Assembly (NCBI GenBank): GCA_964438715.1
Contig: CAYTLQ010000099.1
Span: forward strand, 1-10,599
Length of the DNA stretch: 10,599 nucleotides
Direction of reading: 5' to 3'
Source of the DNA: CAYTLQ01 sp964438715
GTDB lineage: Bacteria > Bacteroidota > Ignavibacteria > Ignavibacteriales > Ignavibacteriaceae
Shown here: one piece after another, positions 1 to 6,455 of the stretch
Numbering within the stretch: the first letter of the stretch is position 1
Layout: every line of letters begins with the position of its first letter
Notes under the pieces: model-generated
The model's input: the letters and a program-made list of their open reading frames with translations, nothing else
Told to the model about the DNA's origin: nothing
Databases searched by the model: none
Program-made: the position numbers and the translations under genes

Positions 1-72
1 AGCGGGGGCAGGACTTGAACCTACAACCTTCGGGTTATGCGCCCGACGAGCTACCAATTGCTCCACCCCGCG
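1..72 (-). tRNA. Initiator tRNA-fMet (anticodon CAT), 3' end cut by the window edge
   Basis: Read on the minus strand this folds as a full cloverleaf from position 1 (base 72 of the window) to position 72 (base 1). The discriminator base and any encoded CCA lie outside. The anticodon CAT is at 37-39. Three initiator hallmarks are visible: an unpaired position 1:72 (C against T), three G:C pairs at the bottom of the anticodon stem (CGGG/CCCG), and a purine-pyrimidine A11:T24 pair in the D stem. The T arm GTAGG-TTCAAGT-CCTGC is normal, with one T-G pair. The anticodon loop reads C-G-CAT-A-A, so position 33, almost always U in bacteria, is G (window base 40 is C). Otherwise the sequence is very close to the E. 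coli initiator. An elongator Met or lysidine-modified Ile tRNA is unlikely given the 1:72 mismatch. Confidence 0.93.
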
Positions 73-157
73 ATATAAACTCTTTATCTAATTGACTGTA
101 CGGGCTAAATAAACTGTTTTATTAAATAAATAGCTCATTAAACTCGTACAACCGCTA

Positions 158-178
158 TAAATCACGAAAAGTGATTTA
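158..178. repeat. Small perfect hairpin between the tRNA and rocD
   Basis: TAAATCAC (158-165) and GTGATTTA (171-178) form an 8-bp perfect inverted repeat around a GAAAA loop. There is no T-run on either strand, so it does not look like an intrinsic terminator. It could be a weak operator or a chance palindrome in AT-rich DNA. The rest of the 73-284 gap holds no gene that I can support. Confidence 0.3.
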
Positions 179-259
179 ATTAGTTTAGTAAATTACAATA
201 AATTGCTGACATAGTCAATATCCTTTTGTCTCCTCATTCATTTTTCTCTAATTTTACTA

Positions 260-272
260 TGTAAATTTTACA
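260..272. promoter_or_regulatory. Short dyad just upstream of the rocD ribosome binding site
   Basis: TGTAAA and TTTACA flank a single T, giving a 13-bp perfect dyad that ends three bases before the AAGGA ribosome binding site (275-279, spacing of five bases to the ATG at 285). It could be an operator or a small leader element. No promoter consensus stands out clearly nearby. With such AT-rich sequence, chance is a real alternative. Confidence 0.25.
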
Positions 273-284
273 AAAAGGAATTTT

Positions 285-1487
285 ATGACTACACAAGATT
301 ATATTGCTCTCGAGGAAAAGTACGGCGCTCATAATTATCATCCACTCGATGTCGTCATCCAAAAAGGCAGGGGTGTCTGGGTTTGGGATGTTGAAGGCAA
401 CAAATATCTCGACTGCCTCGCCGCATATTCTGCTGTAAACCAGGGACACTGTCACCCGAGAATTATTGATGCATTAAAAAAACAAGCCGACAATATTACT
501 CTTACTTCACGCGCTTTCCGTAACGATCAATTGCCGCTTTTAACAAAAGAACTTTGCGAACTAACAGGTTATTCAATGATGCTTCCCATGAATTCCGGAG
601 CGGAAGCTGTTGAAACTGCTTTAAAAGCCGCCCGAAAATGGGGACATAAAATAAAAGGTATTCCGGAGAACCATGCTGAAATAATTGCATGTACAAATAA
701 CTTCTCGGGTCGTACCATCTCCATTATCAGCTTTTCAACCGAAGAGCAATACCGTGATGGCTTCGGTCCTTATACACCCGGCTATAAAGTAATTCCCTAT
801 GGTGATGCTGAGGCTCTTGAAAAAGCAATAACCCCAAACACCTGCGCATTTCTTGTAGAACCAATACAGGGTGAAGGTGGTGTTATTGTTCCGCCGGATG
901 GCTACCTCGCAAAAGCATTTGAGATTTGTAAAAAGAATAATGTTCTTTTTATTGCAGATGAAATACAATCGGGACTTGGTAGAAGCGGTAAATTATTCGC
1001 ATTCAATTACGATGGAATCCGTCCTGATATGGTAATTATTGGTAAAGCGCTCTCCGGCGGCTGTTACCCTGTTTCCGCAGTTGTATCAGATAAGGAAGTA
1101 CTCGGAGTATTTAATCCTGGTGACCACGGTTCAACATTTGGCGGCAATCCGCTCGGTGCCGCAATTGCCCGTGAAAGTCTGAAAGTACTTATTGAGGAAA
1201 ATCTTATCGAGAACTCTGCAACAATGGGAGAATATTTCCGTACAGAATTGCAAAAAATCCCTTCAAAGCATGTAAAAGAGGTTCGCGGCAAAGGATTATT
1301 TATTGGTGTAGAACTATATCCCGAAGCCGGCGGCGCCAGAAGATTTTGTGAAGCGCTCATGAAACGCGGCATTCTTTGTAAGGAAACTCATACGCATGTC
1401 ATCCGTTTTGCTCCTCCCCTTGTCATCACGAAAGAAGAAATCGACTGGGCTCTGGGATATATCCGTGAAGTTCTTTTAATGGACTAA
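285..1487 (+). CDS. rocD: Ornithine--oxo-acid aminotransferase (ornithine delta-aminotransferase)
   Basis: A PLP-dependent class III (fold type I) aminotransferase of 400 residues, the usual bacterial length. It moves the delta-amino group of ornithine to 2-oxoglutarate, giving glutamate-5-semialdehyde and glutamate in arginine/ornithine catabolism and proline interconversion, in the cytoplasm. The N-terminal YGAHNYHPL (residues 13-21) is typical of ornithine aminotransferases and separates it from acetylornithine and GABA transaminases. Cofactor residues are visible: the NSGAEAVE phosphate-site loop (103-110), D225 in IADEIQSG, the Schiff-base lysine K254 in IIGKALSGG, and T284 in STFGGNP. 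The start is supported by AAGGA at 275-279 and by the family N-terminus. It appears monocistronic: a tRNA on the opposite strand lies upstream and a strong terminator follows. No arginase or proline gene is next to it in this window. Confidence 0.95.
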   Translation: MTTQDYIALEEKYGAHNYHPLDVVIQKGRGVWVWDVEGNKYLDCLAAYSAVNQGHCHPRIIDALKKQADNITLTSRAFRNDQLPLLTKELCELTGYSMMLPMNSGAEAVETALKAARKWGHKIKGIPENHAEIIACTNNFSGRTISIISFSTEEQYRDGFGPYTPGYKVIPYGDAEALEKAITPNTCAFLVEPIQGEGGVIVPPDGYLAKAFEICKKNNVLFIADEIQSGLGRSGKLFAFNYDGIRPDMVIIGKALSGGCYPVSAVVSDKEVLGVFNPGDHGSTFGGNPLGAAIARESLKVLIEENLIENSATMGEYFRTELQKIPSKHVKEVRGKGLFIGVELYPEAGGARRFCEALMKRGILCKETHTHVIRFAPPLVITKEEIDWALGYIREVLLMD

Positions 1488-1504
1488 TTAATCTCACGAC
1501 TATT

Positions 1505-1550
1505 AAGTGGCTGTATCAACCGGAAGCTGATACAGCCGCTTTTTTATTTT
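1505..1550 (+). terminator. Intrinsic terminator of rocD
   Basis: A 14-bp stem (1505-1518 with 1528-1541, one G-U pair, the core being GGCTGTATCA/TGATACAGCC) has a 9-base loop, and a T-rich tract runs to 1550. It starts 17 bases after the rocD stop and its T tract overlaps the end of the convergent gene. In the other direction the stem is followed only by ACTTAATAG, so it acts mainly on the plus strand. Confidence 0.85.
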
Positions 1551-3187
1551 CGTAAAGCCCTGAATTCTCCGTTTGGCTGTTTCGATATAACTGCAATAAC
1601 TTCACTTTTCTCATTCAGTTCGAACACGAACATAAATCCATTAAGATTTTCAAGTTGAAAAGTATGGTTTCCTACCGGTACGAGGTGATATTCCGGCTGA
1701 CCTTTAATAAAACCAAACAATTTCCCATCACGCAGATAAATATTCAGTTCTGCGCCGGGTGCAAATAGATAAGTACCTTGATATTGTTTCAGCTCTTCAA
1801 CGGTCAGCTCCTTTTTTTCATACTTCGGTTCAAAGCCCTCTTTATAAAGCCGTAGTTTTTGTCGTCCACTCAATAATGAAATAGCAATAATTTCCTGTTT
1901 TTCATTTCGCGAGAATATAACATTTGTTAAATAATTTTCTTTTGTAAAGAAACTATCTTTCGCTGAGGGCTGAAGCGTCAATGGTAATGACGGGAAATCT
2001 GAAAATTGAAATTTCAGCCCGGCACCATCAAGGGTTACATTTACTCCCGTGCCCGAGGAGGTATATTTACCAACATACTGTTTTAATTCCGCCTCAGAAA
2101 TTTCAATTGATTTACGGTTGTCATTATAAATATTTATGAGAATACCGGCAACCTGTCTAAGTAAATCATCAGGGTCAACGAAATCGGAATTACCCAGCCA
2201 TATTAATGTATAACCATCATCTACAAGGCGGTAATACGAAGCCCGAAATCCGGCCATACCTCCATTGTGCCAGATAATTTTTCTGCCCTTCCATTCCTGA
2301 ACCATTACTCCGTAACCATAGTTTAGTTTACCATCGTCCGATATTTTTACATGAGGCTTATTAAACTCCTCCCACAGTGTACTGCTCAACAGCTTCGACT
2401 GTTTGATTGCCTCATCCCAAAGTAAAAGGTCACCAACTGTAGAGATGAGGGAACCGGCTCCGCTAAGCTGTGCGAATTCGGTAAAAACTGCCTTCGTTAT
2501 TTTTTTCTGTTCTCTGTTATAAGTATAACCTTTGGCTCGAATTCCAAGATTATCTGTACTGCCACCATGGCGGGATTTTTCCATACCTAGTGGAACAAAT
2601 ATTTTCTGCTTCATAAACATATCGTAACTCATTCCACTGGCCTGTTCTATAATGTATGCCAGAAGCGCATAGCCGGAATTATTATAAGCCCATCTCTCCC
2701 CCGGTTGAAAATCGAAATCTTTATTTTTAAATAATTCAATAACCTCTGCTAAAGTCCTTTTCGATTCCCATTTCGGATTCCATTCGGGCAATGCGGTAAA
2801 ATTTTTAATTCCCGAAGTGTGTGTCAGAAGATGTTTAATTGTCACTTTGTTACCGGGTGCGGGATAATCGGGGATGAATTTGGTTAGTGTGTCTTCAATT
2901 GAAAGTTTTTTTTCCTGAACAAGTAATAATATCGCGGCGGCAGTAAATTGTTTCGAAATGGAACCGATCTGATATACAGTTTCCGAAGTATTTTCATTTT
3001 CTTCATCAGCCTGCCCAAAGGATTTGTTATATACTATGTTTCCATTCTTTGCAATTATCAAACTACCTCCGGGACCCTCTGTTGGCAGTGCGTACTTTAC
3101 CACCTGATCAACAGTAGTTTCCCAGTTTAGCGGTTGTGCAAAAATTGTAACTAATGGAACAAAAATGAGTAATAATAGTTTTTTCAT
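1544..3187 (-). CDS. Exported serine beta-lactamase/DD-peptidase-family hydrolase with two repeated C-terminal domains
   Basis: 547 residues. A signal peptide (MKKLLLLIFVPLVTIFAQ, cleavage near residue 18) directs export. Residues about 22-355 form a class C beta-lactamase/PBP4*-type domain (Pfam Beta-lactamase). The nucleophile motif SISK is S76-K79, the second motif is YNN at 168-170 (YxN), and HNG at 307-309 replaces the KTG box, as in many esterase, D-aminopeptidase and penicillin-binding-like members. Two C-terminal segments, about 365-450 and 462-547, each open with ELKQY-x-G-x-Y, so they look like duplicated beta-barrel domains of the sort found after such hydrolases. The true substrate (cell wall peptides, D-amino acid peptides or an ester) cannot be told from sequence, and calling it a resistance enzyme would be unsafe. 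The leader has only a weak AAGAG ribosome binding site. It is convergent with rocD, with a 56-base gap. Confidence 0.85.
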   Translation of the reverse strand: MKKLLLLIFVPLVTIFAQPLNWETTVDQVVKYALPTEGPGGSLIIAKNGNIVYNKSFGQADEENENTSETVYQIGSISKQFTAAAILLLVQEKKLSIEDTLTKFIPDYPAPGNKVTIKHLLTHTSGIKNFTALPEWNPKWESKRTLAEVIELFKNKDFDFQPGERWAYNNSGYALLAYIIEQASGMSYDMFMKQKIFVPLGMEKSRHGGSTDNLGIRAKGYTYNREQKKITKAVFTEFAQLSGAGSLISTVGDLLLWDEAIKQSKLLSSTLWEEFNKPHVKISDDGKLNYGYGVMVQEWKGRKIIWHNGGMAGFRASYYRLVDDGYTLIWLGNSDFVDPDDLLRQVAGILINIYNDNRKSIEISEAELKQYVGKYTSSGTGVNVTLDGAGLKFQFSDFPSLPLTLQPSAKDSFFTKENYLTNVIFSRNEKQEIIAISLLSGRQKLRLYKEGFEPKYEKKELTVEELKQYQGTYLFAPGAELNIYLRDGKLFGFIKGQPEYHLVPVGNHTFQLENLNGFMFVFELNEKSEVIAVISKQPNGEFRALRK

Positions 3188-3310
3188 TTGTACTCTTTAT
3201 TTTTAGATTTCCAAAATAGGGTAAGACACTTCAAATATTACTATTATTCTGATGAAGCGCTCGCAAAATATTTGAATGGAAAAATAGTATGGTGGAATGG
3301 AGTTAGGTGA

Positions 3311-3322
3311 AGAAGTACTTCT
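3311..3322. repeat. 12-bp perfect palindrome in the 3188-3391 gap
   Basis: AGAAGTACTTCT is self-complementary. It lies between the beta-lactamase-like gene (about 120 bases upstream of its ATG) and the terminator of the DUF2892 gene. It could be an operator, but no second copy is visible. Nothing else in this 204-base gap can be assigned apart from the terminator. Confidence 0.25.
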
Positions 3323-3342
3323 GAACTGATAAATTGTTTGGA

Positions 3343-3385
3343 AGAAAAAAAAGAAGGCAGTACAAGGAAATTTTTGTACTGCCTT
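3343..3385 (-). terminator. Intrinsic terminator of the DUF2892 gene
   Basis: A perfect 12-bp stem (AAGGCAGTACAA at 3354-3365 with TTGTACTGCCTT at 3374-3385) and an 8-base loop begin 7 bases after the DUF2892 stop codon. On the minus strand the stem is followed by CTTTTTTTTC, a textbook U-run. The spacing and direction tie it to the gene at 3392-3589. Confidence 0.88.
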
Positions 3386-3391
3386 AAATAG

Positions 3392-3589
3392 TCACGCTTT
3401 CTTTTCCTCTTTGGCACAGGTTGAAATACCGAATGGCAGGTAGAGAGGACACCAGTTAATTACTGCAGTAAAAATGGGTATTATTCCTATTATACCCAAC
3501 CATGATTGATAATACACACCTGCCCCGATAATTACAGCGCCAAGAACAAATCGGACAATCCTGTCAGCGCTACCGACATTTTTCTTCAT
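3392..3589 (-). CDS. DUF2892 (YgaP-like transmembrane domain) small inner-membrane protein
   Basis: 65 residues, about the whole length of this family. The N-terminus KKNVGSADRIVRFVLG is typical. Two hydrophobic stretches (about 11-27 and 29-44) would form a membrane hairpin. A WCPLY motif (46-50) and a GISTC motif (54-58) follow, with cysteines C47 and C58, and then a charged tail. In the YgaP family the same membrane part can be fused to a rhodanese (sulfurtransferase) domain; here it stands alone. The function of stand-alone DUF2892 proteins is not established. The start is clear: AGGAGGT at 3593-3599 ends three bases before the ATG, the strongest ribosome binding site in the window. It lies downstream of a Crp/Fnr regulator on the same strand with 93 bases between, holding two dyads, so control by that regulator is a reasonable inference. 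Confidence 0.85.
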   Translation of the reverse strand: MKKNVGSADRIVRFVLGAVIIGAGVYYQSWLGIIGIIPIFTAVINWCPLYLPFGISTCAKEEKKA

Positions 3590-3592
3590 AGT

Positions 3593-3599
3593 ACCTCCT
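3593..3599 (-). promoter_or_regulatory. Strong ribosome binding site of the DUF2892 gene
   Basis: On the minus strand AGGAGGT lies three bases before the ATG at 3589-3587. It fixes the start of this very short gene. Other genes here have weaker sites or none, so this gene may be well translated. Confidence 0.8.
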
Positions 3600-3628
3600 G
3601 AAATATTATGTAAGTTTATAGAGTAAGT

Positions 3629-3667
3629 TATACATATATATGTATAGCCAATGTAATAAAATCACAT
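3629..3667 (-). promoter_or_regulatory. Two adjacent inverted repeats upstream of DUF2892: candidate Crp/Fnr operators
   Basis: TATACATATATATGTATA (3629-3646) is an 18-bp perfect palindrome. Four bases further, 3651-3667 reads on the minus strand ATGTGA-TTTTA-TTACAT, arms of six with one mismatch that would be a G-T pair. The dyad centres are about 21.5 bp apart, two helical turns. Both lie 40 to 78 bases upstream of the DUF2892 ATG, where an activator site could sit, and directly behind the Crp/Fnr gene. The TGTGA half resembles a CRP half-site, but the 5-base spacer is one short of the CRP rule. I do not see a convincing -35/-10 pair. Alternating AT in the first dyad could arise by chance. 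Confidence 0.4.
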
Positions 3668-3682
3668 AACTCAGAATGAAAT

Positions 3683-4348
3683 TTATTGTAGTTTTAATAA
3701 ATTATTTACAATAATTTTCCCTCTCCCCAATGCAATTGCGCCGGTATTTTCGAGGTCCTTCAATAACCTACTGATAACTTCCCGGGAACTTCCCACTTCT
3801 GCAGCAATTTCCTGATGAGTAATTATTATTTCTTTTCCTTCCCTAACCGTTTTTTCCATAATGAATTCAATAAGTCGCCTATCCACTTTTTTGAATGCAA
3901 TCTCTTCAACAATTGAAATGACTGATGCCAGCCGCTCAGTCAGGAGACGAAAAACAAATCCTCTCCATTCACGACTTTTATCCATCATTTCGAGAAAAAA
4001 TTCTGCCGGGAATAATGCAACTACTACATCCGACTCAGCCGCAGATATCGCAGGGAATTTCCGTTTCCCTATTATACACGACATTGTGAGAATACAAGAC
4101 TCTCCTGTGGTAATATGGTAGAGTATAATCTCTCTGCCGTTTTCTGCTTCTTTAAACACCTTTACACTGCCTTGCAGTACAAAAGCATTATAAATACATG
4201 TGTCGCCTTCGATGTAAAGTATTTCATGATTATTTATATGTTTGAATATAACCGAGTTTACTATTTGCTCCTTTTCTGAGTCGGATAGCGCCTGCATAAA
4301 GGCAACTGATTCAAATAATAATTCGGTTAGTGCGTTTTTGGATTTCAT
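3683..4348 (-). CDS. Crp/Fnr-family transcriptional regulator
   Basis: 221 residues, typical length. A cyclic-nucleotide-binding-type beta-roll covers about 20-120, a dimer helix about 120-155, and a Crp-type winged helix-turn-helix about 155-215. The recognition helix GSSREVISRLL has E190, S193 and R194 in the positions that Fnr uses to read DNA (E-x-x-S-R), while R189 matches a CRP contact residue, so its site may be TTGAT- or TGTGA-like. The sensor domain lacks the CRP cAMP-pocket signature: where CRP has GE-x-x-G-E it has GESCILTMSC (82-91), with cysteines C85 and C91, plus C51 earlier. There is no N-terminal four-cysteine cluster as in Fnr, so an iron-sulfur oxygen sensor of that type is unlikely. 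The ligand is unknown; redox or sulfur sensing through these cysteines is only a guess. The ribosome binding site is weak (AGAGAA). Confidence 0.88.
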   Translation of the reverse strand: MKSKNALTELLFESVAFMQALSDSEKEQIVNSVIFKHINNHEILYIEGDTCIYNAFVLQGSVKVFKEAENGREIILYHITTGESCILTMSCIIGKRKFPAISAAESDVVVALFPAEFFLEMMDKSREWRGFVFRLLTERLASVISIVEEIAFKKVDRRLIEFIMEKTVREGKEIIITHQEIAAEVGSSREVISRLLKDLENTGAIALGRGKIIVNNLLKLQ

Positions 4349-4375
4349 CTTGTTTCTCTTTTACTAATCTTCTAT

Positions 4376-4403
4376 ATTGTATTGTAACTGAAACCACACT
4401 CAA
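4376..4403 (-). promoter_or_regulatory. Possible promoter of the Crp/Fnr gene
   Basis: On the minus strand TTGAGT (4403-4398) and TACAAT (4381-4376) are 16 bases apart, resembling -35 and -10 boxes, and would place the transcript start about 20 bases before the ATG. A second overlapping TACAAT lies 5 bases upstream. The region (4349-4470) is a divergent control region shared with the peptidase gene. The sigma-factor preference of this organism is unknown, so the call is tentative. Confidence 0.35.
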
Positions 4404-4470
4404 CAATTCTTCCCTTGCTATTATCCGAAATATAACTGATATTTCACAAAGTGTTGATTAAGGATACTTA

Positions 4471-6420
4471 ATGAAAAAATTCTTTATTCTTCTTGTTCTT
4501 GCCTCTTTTACCATAGCTCAGGATTTGCCTGATGAATGGGTTTGCAAAATCCCGGAACTGACGCAGACGAATCAGTCTTTCGCAAAACCTGTTTATCCTG
4601 GCGATACCGGGATTGATGTTACATATTATAAACTTGATTTAGGTCTTGTCTTTTCTCCTCCATTTATTAACGGAAAGGTTACGATAAATTTTAAAGTTGT
4701 TGCCGATTCTTTGAATACAGTTTTTTTTGACTTAAATAACGCTCTTACAGTATCACAGGTATCGTCACCGGGCATATCGGTTACACATCAGCACAGTAAC
4801 AATATTGTACAGATCAATTTTCCGGGTAAGCTGTATAAAAATAATTCTGCTTCCGTTGAAATATCGTACGAAGGAAGTCCGGTTTCAAGTGGATTCGGAA
4901 GCATTTCGTTTACCAATCATAACGGAAGCCCAACAATTTCTACTCTTAGTGAGCCGTATGGTGCAAGAGATTGGTGGCCAAACAAGGATTCCCCTGCAGA
5001 TAAGGCAGACTCGGCAGATATTTGGATAACTGCTGATTCTGTTTTTACCAGTGTTTCAAATGGTACTCTTGTAGAATTTATTAATAACAACAACGGAACG
5101 CATACTTATAAATGGAAATGCTCCTACCCCATAGCACCATATCTTATTTCACTCGCTATGGCAGATTACCATGAGTACTCACAGTATTTCCATTACACAC
5201 AAAACGATTCAATGCCTGTTGTTCATTATATCTATAAGGATAACTTTCTTAATGTAAAAGATGCAATAGACAAAACTCCGGAGATGTTAGAGATTTTTTC
5301 CGCGAAATACGGTGAATATCCTTTTTTACGCGAGAAATATGGTCATGCCGAATTTAGCTGGGGCGGTGGAATGGAACATCAAACCATTTCTTCAATGGGA
5401 GCTTTTAACGATCGAATTATTGCACACGAACTTGCACATCAGTGGTTCGGCGACAAAATTACTTGCCGCGACTGGCACAACATCTGGCTGAATGAAGGAT
5501 TTGCGACTTTTTCCGAAGCCGTTTATTTTGAAGCATCACAGGGAATTGAAGCATATAAAAGCCTCATTCAGACCCGAATGAATTCTGCAAAAACCGCTTC
5601 AGGTTCTGTTTATGTTACCGATATTTCCAGTGTCGGAACGATATTTAATTCTGCAAAAGTGTATGCTAAGGGCGCTGTAATTCTTCACATGTTACGAGGT
5701 GTGCTCGGCGATTCATTGTTTTTCCATACATTGCAAACTTATCTTATTACTCCGGGTTTAGCTTATGGTTCTGCTGTAACAGAAGATTTTCAGGCAGTTG
5801 CAGAATCGGTTTCCGGTATTGACCTGGACTACTTTTTTACTCAATGGATATACGGTACCGGTTATCCGGTGTATAACATAAACTGGTCTTCATCGCCATC
5901 CGGTAATGGAAACTCACTTCTAACACTGAATGTTACTCAAACCCCAAGAACTAATCCCGAATATTTTACGATGCCCCTGGAATTCAAAGTATTAACAACA
6001 GTGGGAGATACAGTAATAAAAGTTTTTAATAATCAACGCGTGCAAAGTTTTACTATTGATGTGAGAGGTAATATAAATTCGGTTGTTTTCGATCCGGAGA
6101 ACAGAATATTGAAAAACGCTTCCATTACCGGATTTCAGGAGTTTACGCCGGGTGAATTCTCGTTTGTATTGGAACAAAATTATCCCAATCCGTTTAACGC
6201 CGAAACAATTATCAGCTATTCAGTTCCCGAGCGGGGTAACTACAAACTTATCGTCTCCGATGTACTCGGCAATGAGGTAACCGAACTTGTTAATGACGAG
6301 CTGAATCCAGGCAAATACTCCATAGCTTTTAATGCCGGAGGTTTTTCTTCAGGAATATATTATTACACATTTTCCGGCAAAGGTTACAGTCTCACAAAGA
6401 AAATGTTATTTCTAAAGTAA
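4471..6420 (+). CDS. Secreted M1-family zinc aminopeptidase with type IX secretion sorting domain
   Basis: 649 residues. A signal peptide (MKKFFILLVLASFTIAQ, cut near residue 17) leads into an M1 N-terminal beta domain (about 45-240). The catalytic domain has the substrate-binding motif GGGMEHQ (298-304, in place of the commoner GAMEN), the zinc site HELAHQW with H319, E320 and H323, the third zinc ligand E342 in LNEGF, and a likely catalytic tyrosine Y398 in VYAKGA. The M1 domain ends near residue 465. A beta-rich stretch follows to about 555, then a Por-type sorting domain (about 567-649) opening with LEQNYPNPFN and ending in KKMLFLK. The protein should cross the outer membrane by type IX secretion and be released or anchored, trimming amino acids from outside peptides. 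AAGGA at 4460-4464, six bases before the ATG, supports the start. No terminator hairpin is seen in the 35 bases before the convergent kinase. Confidence 0.93.
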   Translation: MKKFFILLVLASFTIAQDLPDEWVCKIPELTQTNQSFAKPVYPGDTGIDVTYYKLDLGLVFSPPFINGKVTINFKVVADSLNTVFFDLNNALTVSQVSSPGISVTHQHSNNIVQINFPGKLYKNNSASVEISYEGSPVSSGFGSISFTNHNGSPTISTLSEPYGARDWWPNKDSPADKADSADIWITADSVFTSVSNGTLVEFINNNNGTHTYKWKCSYPIAPYLISLAMADYHEYSQYFHYTQNDSMPVVHYIYKDNFLNVKDAIDKTPEMLEIFSAKYGEYPFLREKYGHAEFSWGGGMEHQTISSMGAFNDRIIAHELAHQWFGDKITCRDWHNIWLNEGFATFSEAVYFEASQGIEAYKSLIQTRMNSAKTASGSVYVTDISSVGTIFNSAKVYAKGAVILHMLRGVLGDSLFFHTLQTYLITPGLAYGSAVTEDFQAVAESVSGIDLDYFFTQWIYGTGYPVYNINWSSSPSGNGNSLLTLNVTQTPRTNPEYFTMPLEFKVLTTVGDTVIKVFNNQRVQSFTIDVRGNINSVVFDPENRILKNASITGFQEFTPGEFSFVLEQNYPNPFNAETIISYSVPERGNYKLIVSDVLGNEVTELVNDELNPGKYSIAFNAGGFSSGIYYYTFSGKGYSLTKKMLFLK

Positions 6421-6455
6421 GCAGATGTCTGAAGGAATGGAAATATCGTGTAAAA

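Noticed and set aside
234..455. 73-codon open frame on the minus strand across the rocD start
   Set aside because: Overlaps the rocD leader and N-terminus with no ribosome binding site or known domain.
1064..1372. 102-codon open frame on the minus strand
   Set aside because: Antisense to the conserved C-terminal part of rocD, with a low-complexity S/P-rich product; a shadow frame.
1544..3187. Calling the serine hydrolase an antibiotic-resistance beta-lactamase
   Set aside because: The HNG triad in place of KTG and the two extra C-terminal domains point to a broader peptidase/esterase family; sequence alone does not support resistance.
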